Assembly: GCF_041902845.1 (NCBI RefSeq) | Contig: NZ_CP159486.1 | Span: 2,294,001-2,358,000, forward strand | DNA length: 64,000 bases | Reading direction: 5' to 3' | Origin: Limibacterium fermenti | GTDB taxonomy: Bacteria; Bacteroidota; Bacteroidia; Bacteroidales; Dysgonomonadaceae | In this document: piece after piece, positions 54,901 to 62,190 of the stretch | Position numbering within the stretch: the first letter of the stretch is position 1 | How the letters are laid out: every line of letters begins with the position of its first letter | Made by a program: the position numbers and the translations under genes | The notes under the pieces: generated by a model | Told to the model about the DNA's origin: nothing | The model's database searches: none | Seen by the model: the letters and a program-made list of their open reading frames with translations, nothing else

Positions 54901-55231
54901 CCGTAATTTGCTTGTCTGCCTGTTGCGGACGAATAACAACTATTCCGTTGGTAATGGTATATTTCAACCCCCGTGAAGTGAGCACATTCTTCAGAACCGT
55001 CTCCCATTTTTCATTATTGACAGATACGGATACTCTCGAGATTCCATCGAAAATCTGAGAATTATAGAGCATATCCACTCCGGTTTGGGCTTTCAACGCG
55101 TTCAAAAATGTTTCTACAGAAACATTATTCAACTTCAATGTCACCGTCCGGTCATCAGGGGGAATCGCCCATGAACTGACCGTGCAAAAGAGTGTGACGA
55201 TAACCACTAAAAACAATCGTTCTCTTTTCAT
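51956..55231 (-). CDS. SusC/RagA TonB-dependent transporter with STN signalling domain
   Basis: A 1091-residue outer-membrane beta-barrel. Signal peptide to about residue 22, then an STN domain about 28-95 (KLNNVSVETFLNALKAQTGV) that contacts the anti-sigma factor. A CarboxypepD_reg-like domain follows at about 110-185, then the plug with LKEVVVTGIFNKPKVSF and MNQADVESVVILKDASAT, then the barrel to the C-terminus. The STN domain together with the FecR and sigma genes upstream makes this a cell-surface signalling transporter. TonB-dependent energy source assumed. Confidence 0.93.
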   Translation of the reverse strand: MKRERLFLVVIVTLFCTVSSWAIPPDDRTVTLKLNNVSVETFLNALKAQTGVDMLYNSQIFDGISRVSVSVNNEKWETVLKNVLTSRGLKYTITNGIVVIRPQQADKQITVRIIDEEGKPLPGATILIERQGGQNQYAMANDNGLATFISTEKDKSITASFIGYEKLAMKVSPKKNDYLFRLQSDNVLKEVVVTGIFNKPKVSFTGAATIISQKELNMAGNRSLLKSLSNIDPSFDIQENNQYGSDPNKKLSIEIRGKSSLSPNVQNINNLQDDVRNEYNLPLFILDGFEVTSERVMDMNQADVESVVILKDASATAIYGSRGANGVVVITSIKPKMGKVRVSYNVGLNLEIPDLSSYNLMNSFEKLETEKAAGLYTSDNLSQQMQLDAIYNQNFKAAQEGVNTDWIRKPLRYGLGQYHRLTLGGGTSDFRYNLNFSYNQIKGAMKGSQRDNMNGGIQISYLLKKIRFTNDLTVGLNDASESMYGDFSEYIRLNPYWKPYDENGKAIYSYSFPRFNHPIYNPLYDAEQTSFTNTEYLNVRNTTNMSIDLYSGLRADVSLGLTQQRSTYNVFHSPKSYIGATLNGWYSRTNAKMNSYQLASTLSWAKVWGKHSVYAGFNWQLIETKKEDMQVHVTGFLNDYMNDISNGTSYYGEKPKSGESTIRSTGFTSTINYNYDNRYFFDTSYRLDGASSFGAQSRWAPFWSVGVGWEFAREKWLKSVFPFLSSGKFRYSYGVTSTLNFAPYEAYMTYSYYNEQYNGLIGASIIGYGNPKLGWQDTRQHNYGVDMGFFNNRITLSANYYQKITSNLLTDAYLPISHGYTSYKETLGALENTGHDITVGFNILRIPEKDITWSVRVSTYSNKNIILELSDAIKKIMSDSEKENYTNSVLYMYKEGYSLDEIYVIPSVGIDPESGNRLYLNEDGSIVTTSSYVKKIAVGNSQPKYNGRLGTNFRWKGLLIDLGFGYRLGGKKLNNTLLTKVENADIKWNQDKRVMQLRWRQPGDVAAYKNLASTEPTYPNNLFVFTENTFTFNSVNVTYDLPISWIKHFRMERLSLTASITDLFYISNIEQERGTNYPYTIKPTFSCSCTF

Positions 55232-55270
55232 AAAAATGATCTGCTTATACTTAATTATTATCCCTTGGAT

Positions 55271-56470
55271 TTATTTCTTATTATATATCCAAATATTTTT
55301 ACCTTCTATTTTATATCCCAAATCACCGGTCAGTTCTAACGCCTCAAGAAATACATTGATCGTATTATAGCGTTTTATATTACCACTGTATGTAATTTGC
55401 TGTAAAGCCGGAACTTCATAATGGACATCGATATCATACCACTTTTCGAATGTGGTCATTATATCTCCCAACGATTGGTTATCGAAGGTGTACACTCCGG
55501 TTACCCAACCGATGCTTTCTTTAATCTGAACCAGCTTCTTCTGTATTTCTCCATTCGAAATAATAGCTTGCTCTCCCGGCAACAGTATGAGAGTTTGTTT
55601 ATCCAGCGTAGAAAGTTGTACTTTCCCTTCAATCAACGTTGTGTAGCACGTCTCAGCGTCATTATAAGCACTCACGTTGAATGAAGTGCCCAGGGCAACG
55701 ATCTCTCCGAAGCGAGTTTGAACAACAAACGGATGTTTTTCATCTTTACTTACATCAAAATAGGCTTCGCCTTCCAAGGTAACAACCCGCCGGTCGCCCG
55801 TAAACCGAATAGGATACGTCAGCTTTGAACTGGCGTTTAAGCGAACCTTGGTTCCATCGGAAAGGATTAAGGTATTTTCGCCTCCGCGGGGAATGAAAAG
55901 TTCGTTCGCTTGTGAAGCCGCTTTCGCGGATTCTTTGGTTTGCAAACGGGTATCGTTTGTCGGCTCATAAGATAGCACCCCTTCTCTATACCTGACCCTG
56001 ACACCATCGACGATCATGTCGACTTTTTGTTTGTCCACATCGATGATACCTCCATCGCCCAAAGACAATTTAGCTTTTTTGGTTCCCGGATTGATCACAT
56101 TCGTATGCAACTCCGTTTGAGTTTTCGATTGATAATAATGCAACGTCGAGAAAGAAATGAGTACGACAGCGACCACCGCAACTGAAGCTACGGTCCACCT
56201 GCGACGGATGGGTAAAACACGGGAAGGCTTGCTTTTATCTTGAATTTGTTGCAAAAAGCGAACATAGGCCTTCTCCCAGGAATATTTCCGATAATTCTCG
56301 AAATGGGATTGCAAATACGATTTATCTTGTATTTGTTTATAGACTTCTTCGAGATCCGGATCTTCCTTGATGCGCTTCTCAAATTCATTTTTTTCCAAAT
56401 CATTCGCTTCTCCGCAAATAATTTTTCTTATTAAAGCCGCATCCCGGTATATATCTTTCTCTTTTTTCAT
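55271..56470 (-). CDS. FecR family anti-sigma factor / signal transducer
   Basis: A 399-residue inner-membrane protein. The N-terminal cytoplasmic part (about 1-85) should bind the sigma factor. TM helix about 90-108 (VASVAVVAVVLISFSTL); FecR domain about 190-290 (NELFIPRGGENTLILSDGTK, GERRV-type region and AYFDVSKDEKHPFVVQT); C-terminal DUF4974 domain about 325-395. Passes the signal from the STN domain of SusC to the sigma factor. Typical order: sigma, FecR, SusC, SusD. Confidence 0.94.
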   Translation of the reverse strand: MKKEKDIYRDAALIRKIICGEANDLEKNEFEKRIKEDPDLEEVYKQIQDKSYLQSHFENYRKYSWEKAYVRFLQQIQDKSKPSRVLPIRRRWTVASVAVVAVVLISFSTLHYYQSKTQTELHTNVINPGTKKAKLSLGDGGIIDVDKQKVDMIVDGVRVRYREGVLSYEPTNDTRLQTKESAKAASQANELFIPRGGENTLILSDGTKVRLNASSKLTYPIRFTGDRRVVTLEGEAYFDVSKDEKHPFVVQTRFGEIVALGTSFNVSAYNDAETCYTTLIEGKVQLSTLDKQTLILLPGEQAIISNGEIQKKLVQIKESIGWVTGVYTFDNQSLGDIMTTFEKWYDIDVHYEVPALQQITYSGNIKRYNTINVFLEALELTGDLGYKIEGKNIWIYNKK

Positions 56471-56688
56471 TCTTTTTATATTGATAGCTTTTATTACTAC
56501 ATATACTTACTATACATAGACACGAAAAAGGGGTGACAAAAAGATGTATTTTTTATTCTTTTCCATCCATTAAGGAAACAAATAAACTTATAGGCATATC
56601 ATTTTAACCGGAAAATAGCTATAAACTTACTATTTTCCGAAAAGGAAAAAAGAGATTCCGGAAGTAAAAACAGTAAGAAGATTCTTAA
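56471..56688. other. Spacer between sigma and FecR genes, AT-rich
   Basis: About 220 bp. Besides the hairpin at 56609-56639, I see no promoter box that matches TAnnTTTG well. FecR may be expressed by read-through past that hairpin or from an unseen promoter. Confidence 0.4.
56609..56639 (-). terminator. Stem-loop downstream of the sigma factor gene
   Basis: Perfect 10-bp stem CGGAAAATAG (56609-56618) with CTATTTTCCG (56630-56639), 50 bp after the sigma stop. The T-tract is weak, so it may only reduce expression of FecR relative to sigma. Confidence 0.5.
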
Positions 56689-57267
56689 TTAAGGGAAAAA
56701 TAAAAAGAGAAGGACGATATAAGGCGAATTTTGTAAATTTTCACGCAAGAATTTGTAACTCCGGGCCTTTTGTGTTTTAACGGTATTAATGCTGACGCCC
56801 AGGTATTCGGCTATTTCATTCCATGAACGGCCTTCGACCCTCAATAAAATAATGCGCCGTTGCTCGGTAGGAAGTTTCTCTATATAGTAATATAATTGCC
56901 GGATTATTTCTTCTTTTACGGTTAATATATACAGTTCATCGTCTTGCGAAACAGACAAATCCTCTTCTTTTGCCAATACGCTGAGAATCGAACTCCTGAT
57001 TTGATGATCCCGAATATACAATAAGGCGTTATTATAGCACGCCCGGTATAAATAGTTGGTTAATTCTTCATGACTCTCAAACAGGTGATCGCTTTCCCAT
57101 ATTTTGATGAAGATATCCTGAACAAGATCTTCTACGGCATCGGTATCTTCGATGAATTTTGATACATACACACACAAAGCGGCATAATAAGAAGAATAAA
57201 AGCGGCTCCACTCACTTTTATTCTTCTTGTTGACTTCTTTTATGATCAATTTTTCTTTGTGACCCAT
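56689..57267 (-). CDS. ECF sigma factor of the SusCD locus
   Basis: 192 residues with region 2 (AVEDLVQDIFIKIWESDHLF) and region 4 (LPTEQRRIILLRVEGRSWNEIAEYLGVSINTVKTQKARSYKFLREN). Pairs with the FecR protein encoded downstream. Own -7 promoter box at 57285-57292. Array C begins about 135 bp upstream. Confidence 0.92.
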   Translation of the reverse strand: MGHKEKLIIKEVNKKNKSEWSRFYSSYYAALCVYVSKFIEDTDAVEDLVQDIFIKIWESDHLFESHEELTNYLYRACYNNALLYIRDHQIRSSILSVLAKEEDLSVSQDDELYILTVKEEIIRQLYYYIEKLPTEQRRIILLRVEGRSWNEIAEYLGVSINTVKTQKARSYKFLRENLQNSPYIVLLFLFFP

Positions 57268-57284
57268 TTTCGATCTTCTTTGTG

Positions 57285-57292
57285 CAAAGATA
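57285..57292 (-). promoter_or_regulatory. -7 promoter box of the sigma gene
   Basis: TATCTTTG on the minus strand, an exact match to TAnnTTTG, 18 bp upstream of the sigma ATG. Confidence 0.55.
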
Positions 57293-57401
57293 TATGAAAT
57301 AGTTTTAAAAATAAATGATCTGACAGTTTATACTAAAAAATACCATCATTATGGTATAAAAAACATCCGGTTGATATTGATTCCTCACTTCTACACTGGG
57401 C

Positions 57402-57716
57402 AAATGTTTGTGGCGGGTTGGGGTTAACGGTTGTTGGATGGTTAAACATTTGTAGCAGGTTGCCCGTAAAATTTGTTGGACAGGCAGATGTTTGCGCTGA
57501 AATGACCGCAAAGTTTGTTTTATGGATAAACTTGCACGACGGAATGCCTGTAAAACTTGTTGAACAGGTAAACCCGCACGACGGAATGCCTATAAAACTT
57601 GTTGAATGGACAAACTTTCATGACAAGATGCCTATAAAACTTGTTGAACGGGCAAACCTTCGCGACGGAATACCTATAAAGTCTGTTGAATGGGTAAACC
57701 AACAGAAAATATTCCT
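57402..57716. repeat. 21-bp degenerate repeat array C, alternating units (42-bp period)
   Basis: 15 in-phase 21-bp units from 57402 in which two unit types alternate: AAACNTGCACGACGGAATGCC-like units and TATAAAACTTGTTGAACAGG-like units. The second half (57528-57695) is the best conserved. The plus strand is open from a TTG at 57418 to 57726 with no ATG or ribosome site. Translated, it repeats KLVEQVNPHDGMPI-like 14-residue blocks. It occupies the spacer between the sigma factor and the flippase-like gene. Confidence 0.85.
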
Positions 57717-57772
57717 TGTGGTTTAAGAAGCTGTTTTAAAATTTCCGAATGTGATATGTTTTGTTTATTCTT

Positions 57773-58789
57773 TTAATCGGAACGGGTCTTCTTGCCGGGA
57801 AGTTTGACTTTAATCAATCCCAGTCCGACAATCGTCCAGAAGAATTCACGGATACGCATGCAAATACTCACATACACGCCGTAAGCCACGGGAATGGAAA
57901 GTATTCCGAAAGCCAACGCAAAGCCTCCTTCCCTCGCGCCCAACTGCAAAGGCATAAAAAAGAACAGGTTGGCAATCATTGACGACACCGATTCGGTGAG
58001 CACGCTCTGAGAGAAGGTGATCGGATAACCGATCGGATGCATCATCAGCACCACCTCGATACAAAGCACAAACCGCGATAAGAGTTCGAGAGACAGGGAG
58101 GCGATAAAATCTTTTTTCCGGTTCTTATATAAGTCGGCTATCAGGAAATCCATTTGTTCGATTTTCTCCTTGTTCGCTGCTTTATAAGCCCTTACTTTTT
58201 TACCGACAAAGGGTATCTTCAGGCCTAACGATAAAGCTCGGCTAACCAGCCCCCGCGTATAAACGGTAAATGACCAATACAACAACGACAGCGACGCAAT
58301 CGCGGCAATCCACAAGAGAATCTTTACCGGCAATGTCAACACCGGAACAATCAAGACCAACAGCGGAATGGATATCATCCAAAAGATAAAATGCGACACG
58401 AATTGCATGAGGGTATGAAGCAGTACCGACGAGGTCGCTTTCTGTATTTTCAAGTCGGGTTCGAGTTGAAGGATCTTATAAGGAACTCCGCCGAGCAAGC
58501 CTAAAGGCGTTACATAATTCACCGCAAAACCGCTGATGATGAGTTTGTAAGTCTTCAGAAAAGATATCTTGCAAGTCTCCGGGCTCCCGTCGCGGATAAT
58601 AATGTGGAACGAAACGGCATTGATGGCATACACGACCGCCCATATCCCGATGATGCCCGCAAACCACCACCCCGTTTGAGCGATGTTGGCAAGAATGGTT
58701 TGTAGTCCCAAGCGATACACCATCCATCCTAAAATAAGGATTCCTAATAAGAAAAACAGATTCGTCGCAATGACGGTTTTTTTAGACAT
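57773..58789 (-). CDS. Flippase-like (LPTFS family) membrane protein
   Basis: A 338-residue inner-membrane protein with about 8 hydrophobic helices, of the UPF0104/lysylphosphatidylglycerol synthase transmembrane family. Conserved parts are WMVYRLGLQTILANIAQTGW at the start, VNYVTPLGLLGGVPYKI in the middle and MPLQLGAREGGFALAFG near the end. Function in glycan or lipid transport is inferred from the family only. A -7 box lies at 58827-58834. Confidence 0.85.
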   Translation of the reverse strand: MSKKTVIATNLFFLLGILILGWMVYRLGLQTILANIAQTGWWFAGIIGIWAVVYAINAVSFHIIIRDGSPETCKISFLKTYKLIISGFAVNYVTPLGLLGGVPYKILQLEPDLKIQKATSSVLLHTLMQFVSHFIFWMISIPLLVLIVPVLTLPVKILLWIAAIASLSLLYWSFTVYTRGLVSRALSLGLKIPFVGKKVRAYKAANKEKIEQMDFLIADLYKNRKKDFIASLSLELLSRFVLCIEVVLMMHPIGYPITFSQSVLTESVSSMIANLFFFMPLQLGAREGGFALAFGILSIPVAYGVYVSICMRIREFFWTIVGLGLIKVKLPGKKTRSD

Positions 58790-58826
58790 ACGTTCGTTTA
58801 TGAATGTGTGTGTATTATTCGCGGTG

Positions 58827-58834
58827 CAAAATTA
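58827..58834 (-). promoter_or_regulatory. -7 promoter box of the flippase-like gene
   Basis: TAATTTTG on the minus strand matches TAnnTTTG, 38 bp upstream of the ATG at 58789. Confidence 0.4.
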
Positions 58835-58882
58835 ACGAAAAAATCGATGATTAATTCATGATTGTCGATTGATGATTGATGA

Positions 58883-61063
58883 TTACGAAAAATAATTCCA
58901 AATACGAGTACACAAAAAGCAAACAATGACCCCGTACAATACAGGCAGCAAGGTAGCGACGGTCGTCCACTTGCGGCTTCCGGTCTCTTTGTAAATCGTG
59001 TAAATAGTGGTACTGCACGGATTATGGAGTAAACTGAACAGCATGACGTTCACAGCCGTCAATGTCGTCCATCCGCCCGCTTGCAATAAAACAGCCACTT
59101 GCGAATCGCTCGCTTCGAACAATACCCCGGCCTCGTTACCCACCCCTGTTGAGCCCACCACCAATGCCGTAAGCATAAGAATAGTGGGGATAACAATCTC
59201 GTTCGCCGGTATGGCCACGATATACGCCAAGAGAATCACTCCGTTTAAGCCGATAAACAGTCCCACCGGGTCCAAACCTTGTATCAACCATAACGCCACA
59301 CTCTGACCCGAGACGTTGATATTGGAAATAAGCCAAATAATCGCTCCGGCAGGCGCTGCGAACACTACGGCGCGTCCCAGAATGATTAATGTCCGGTCGA
59401 TAAAAGAAGTGTATAACGTTTGCCATAATTTCGGGGGCCGGTAAGGAGGAAGTTCCAACGTGAAGAAAGAGGAAGCTCCCTTTAAAAGGGTGTTCGACAA
59501 AAGCCACGAAGTGAAAAATGTGAAAAGTATCCCCAACACCGCCACGCAAACCACCGCCAGCACGGGAATGACCTGTGCTCCGCCGTGAGAAGCCAATGCG
59601 CCCAGAAAAATAGTCGCCAGCAAAATCTGCGTCGGCCATCGTCCGTTACAAAGCGAGAAGTTGTTGGTCAGGATGGCTATCAGCTTTTCGCGAGGACTGT
59701 TGATGATCCGTGTAGCGACAACTCCGGCGGCATTGCATCCGAATCCCATCGTCATTGTCAGCGCTTGTTTTCCGTGCGCTCCCGCCGTCTTGAAAATCCG
59801 GTCGAGGTTAAACGCCACACGGGGCAGATATCCGAAATCTTCCAGCAACGTAAACAGCGGGAAGAAGATCGCCATAGGCGGCAGCATCACCGACACCACC
59901 CATGCGGTGGACATATACACGCCATCGATCAAAAATCCGCTTAACCACCATGGAAAGTTTAAGCTTTGGGCGCCGCTTTTCAGAAAAGGATATATATTGC
60001 CCAACAATAACCCCGACAGCCATTGAGAGGGGTAGTTGGCTCCTACGATCGTTATCCAAAGGACGATTCCCAACAATAAAAACATGATGGGGAATCCCCA
60101 TATTTTATGCGTGACGATGTTATCGATAGCGCGGTCTACACGAAAAGAGCGCTGTGAGGTATCCGACGCCACAGAGCCTTTTACAATCTGCGCCGAACGG
60201 GCATAAATGGCCTCCACCAAATCGTTCCGGTAGGTGTCGCCTAACTCTTCGCGGTAAGTCGAAGCCAACTCCAGCACCGGTTTGAGCTTTTCTTCGTCTA
60301 TTTTCGGGGACAGTTCTTCTTTTTGCAAAGCGGTTATAATGCTCGAATCCTCCTCCATCAACCGCATCGCAAGCCAACGCGTATTGGGCAAAGCGGGATC
60401 GAGTTCGGATAACGCGTGCGCCACCTCATCAATCGCGCGACCGGTTTTGTCCGGCGTATGAAGAACGGTTTTCTTTGAAGGCCACACGCTTCCCGTCGCC
60501 ATTTGATGGACGGTCTTCAACAATTCGGGAATACCTTCTTTGGAACGCGCGCTGGCGGCGACCACCGGAATGCCCAAATCGCGCGACAACGTGCGCACAT
60601 CTATCGTGATATGATGCCGTCGGGCCTCATCCATCAAATTAAGGCAAAGCACCACCCTCGGCGTGATCTCAAGAATTTGCAAGACCAGGCTCAGGTTGCG
60701 TTGCAGGCGGCTGGCATCGACCACCACCACCGTCACGTCGGGTTTCCCGAACAACACGAAGTCGCGCGCCACCTCCTCGTCTTCCGACGTAGATAAAAGC
60801 GAATACGTGCCCGGCAGATCGACGATTTTAAACTTACGTCCATCGTACGAAAAACTTCCTTCGGCCCGGACGACCGTTTTGCCCGGCCAATTGCCGGTAT
60901 GTTGTTTTAAGCCGGTGAGTGCATTAAAGACCGTACTCTTGCCCGTGTTCGGATTTCCGGCCAAAGCGATCGTGTAATCGGACCTATCGGCGGCATCCCC
61001 CAGTTTTTTCAATTTGGCGGAAGCGTTCAATTCGCACACATCGCACATCGTATTCATCTTCAT
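58883..61063 (-). CDS. feoB: Ferrous iron transport protein B
   Basis: GTPase-coupled inner-membrane ferrous iron permease, 726 residues. The cytoplasmic G domain is at the N-terminus (G1 GNPNTGKS near 36, G3 DLPGTYSLLS, G4 NLMDEARRH); the helical membrane domain has the Gate motifs (GFGCNAAGVVATRIINS and a second Gate near the C-terminus). CDVC Cys pair near the start is typical of some FeoB. The start at 61063 overlaps the feoA stop by 4 bp. Confidence 0.96.
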   Translation of the reverse strand: MKMNTMCDVCELNASAKLKKLGDAADRSDYTIALAGNPNTGKSTVFNALTGLKQHTGNWPGKTVVRAEGSFSYDGRKFKIVDLPGTYSLLSTSEDEEVARDFVLFGKPDVTVVVVDASRLQRNLSLVLQILEITPRVVLCLNLMDEARRHHITIDVRTLSRDLGIPVVAASARSKEGIPELLKTVHQMATGSVWPSKKTVLHTPDKTGRAIDEVAHALSELDPALPNTRWLAMRLMEEDSSIITALQKEELSPKIDEEKLKPVLELASTYREELGDTYRNDLVEAIYARSAQIVKGSVASDTSQRSFRVDRAIDNIVTHKIWGFPIMFLLLGIVLWITIVGANYPSQWLSGLLLGNIYPFLKSGAQSLNFPWWLSGFLIDGVYMSTAWVVSVMLPPMAIFFPLFTLLEDFGYLPRVAFNLDRIFKTAGAHGKQALTMTMGFGCNAAGVVATRIINSPREKLIAILTNNFSLCNGRWPTQILLATIFLGALASHGGAQVIPVLAVVCVAVLGILFTFFTSWLLSNTLLKGASSFFTLELPPYRPPKLWQTLYTSFIDRTLIILGRAVVFAAPAGAIIWLISNINVSGQSVALWLIQGLDPVGLFIGLNGVILLAYIVAIPANEIVIPTILMLTALVVGSTGVGNEAGVLFEASDSQVAVLLQAGGWTTLTAVNVMLFSLLHNPCSTTIYTIYKETGSRKWTTVATLLPVLYGVIVCFLCTRIWNYFS

Positions 61064-61302
61064 ACGTTCTGTTCCTTTATTTCAATCAACACATTTGCGG
61101 CATCGTTCCTGCGTAGGGAAATCAATGTATTGTATATATTATACGACACAGGGTCGTTTAACGGACTGATGTTTTGCACCCTGATTTCCGCGCCTTTCAC
61201 AAACCCCAAGTCCAGCAACCGTTGCCGTACTTCTTTTCTACAAGCGGGCGATAAGCCTGTTACAACTGCTGTTTGTCCCTTTTGTAATAATCCTAAATGC
61301 AT
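61060..61302 (-). CDS. feoA: Ferrous iron transport protein A
   Basis: Small cytoplasmic SH3-like partner of FeoB, 80 residues; GQTAVVTGL, RQRLLDLGFVKGAEIRV and ALRR-type tail are present. First gene of the operon with a DtxR-type dyad in its promoter. Confidence 0.93.
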   Translation of the reverse strand: MHLGLLQKGQTAVVTGLSPACRKEVRQRLLDLGFVKGAEIRVQNISPLNDPVSYNIYNTLISLRRNDAANVLIEIKEQNV

Positions 61303-61344
61303 ATCCGTTTCTTTCTATTTTTTCTTCCGCACTGTTTAGAACGG

Positions 61345-61371
61345 CAAAATTACGAAATTAGATTGAACTAA
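61345..61371 (-). promoter_or_regulatory. feoAB promoter with TTAG-N6-CTAA dyad
   Basis: -7 box TAATTTTG on the minus strand at 61345-61352; 5 bp away the dyad TTAG-ATTGAA-CTAA spans 61358-61371, in the -33/-7 spacer. The same dyad sits at identical spacing in the TonB receptor promoter at 62129-62159, which supports its being an operator for the DtxR-family regulator encoded between them. Confidence 0.6.
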
Positions 61372-61413
61372 CAATAATAACGAAAAAAAAATTCAAGGCG
61401 GAAGGTCATTTAT

Positions 61414-62076
61414 TTACAATTCTTCGGTACTTACCAGTAGGCGCGACGTGACTTTACTGCTCAGCACTTCCGATGGACGGCCGGCATAACTCACCGTCAT
61501 GCTGTCGTCAAACGGCTCTACGGTTTCTACCATGATGCGGGTACCCAGTTCCAGTTCTTTCTGACTGAGGAATTTCAATAGTTCTTTGGAAGATGGATGA
61601 ACGGCCATAAGTGTGACTTCTTCGCCGGGCTTGCATTCTTTCAGCGTGACATACGACTCTATTTTCATCACCCCGTAGACATCGGGAATAGGCGAACCAT
61701 GCGGATCGACCTTGGGATAACCGAGTATTTCATCCATCTTGGCAAAAAACTTAGGCGATTGGATATGTTCGATCTGCTCGGCGATATGATGAACTTCATC
61801 CCAAGCAAAACCCATCTTTTCCACCAGAAACATCTCCGTTAACCGATGCTTCCGGATAATCAACGCCGCGGCTTTTTTCCCTTCTTCGGTGAGCTTAATC
61901 GGCTTATAACTCTCGTAGACGACCAGATTCTTTTTCGCCAACCGCTTTATCATACTGTTCACTGTCGGCATCTTTATTTGCAATTCCTTGCCGATGTCGT
62001 TCACAGAGGCTTCACCATGAGTGATGGCTAATGCGTAAAGAACTTTCAGATAATTTTCTTCTGTCTGGGATATCAT
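61414..62076 (-). CDS. DtxR/MntR-family metal-dependent repressor
   Basis: 220 residues. N-terminal helix-turn-helix (GEASVNDIGKELQIKMPTVN), dimerisation and metal-binding region with EMFLVEKMGFAWDEVHHIAEQIEHI and a C-terminal FeoA/SH3-like domain (about 150-220, GEEVTLMAVHPSSKELLKFL). Binds DNA when loaded with iron or manganese. It lies between feoAB and a TonB receptor gene and presumably controls both. Confidence 0.93.
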   Translation of the reverse strand: MISQTEENYLKVLYALAITHGEASVNDIGKELQIKMPTVNSMIKRLAKKNLVVYESYKPIKLTEEGKKAAALIIRKHRLTEMFLVEKMGFAWDEVHHIAEQIEHIQSPKFFAKMDEILGYPKVDPHGSPIPDVYGVMKIESYVTLKECKPGEEVTLMAVHPSSKELLKFLSQKELELGTRIMVETVEPFDDSMTVSYAGRPSEVLSSKVTSRLLVSTEEL

Positions 62077-62115
62077 GGAGCAAAAATACGGAAAAATTAG
62101 ATTCCACGAATAAAA

Positions 62116-62159
62116 AAGTTAGAATAATTTTGTTAGTTTAGTCTAACTTATTACCTTTG
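62116..62159 (+). promoter_or_regulatory. TonB receptor promoter overlapping a DtxR-type operator
   Basis: -33 TTTG at 62129-62132, -7 TACCTTTG at 62152-62159, spacing 19 bp. The spacer contains TTAG-TTTAGT-CTAA at 62133-62146, ending 5 bp before the -7 box. A wider inverted repeat AAGTTAGA (62116-62123) and TCTAACTT (62142-62149) overlaps it. Binding here would block RNA polymerase. Confidence 0.65.
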
Positions 62160-62190
62160 CGGCTCTAAATCCAATTAAATATATAGAACT

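Noticed and set aside
57418..57726. 102-codon frame over array C as a coding gene
   Set aside because: Starts at TTG inside the array with no ribosome site; explained by the 21/42-bp period.
62081..62088. -7 promoter box for the DtxR-family gene
   Set aside because: TATTTTTG matches the consensus but would place the transcript start at or after the ATG at 62076; kept only as a note.
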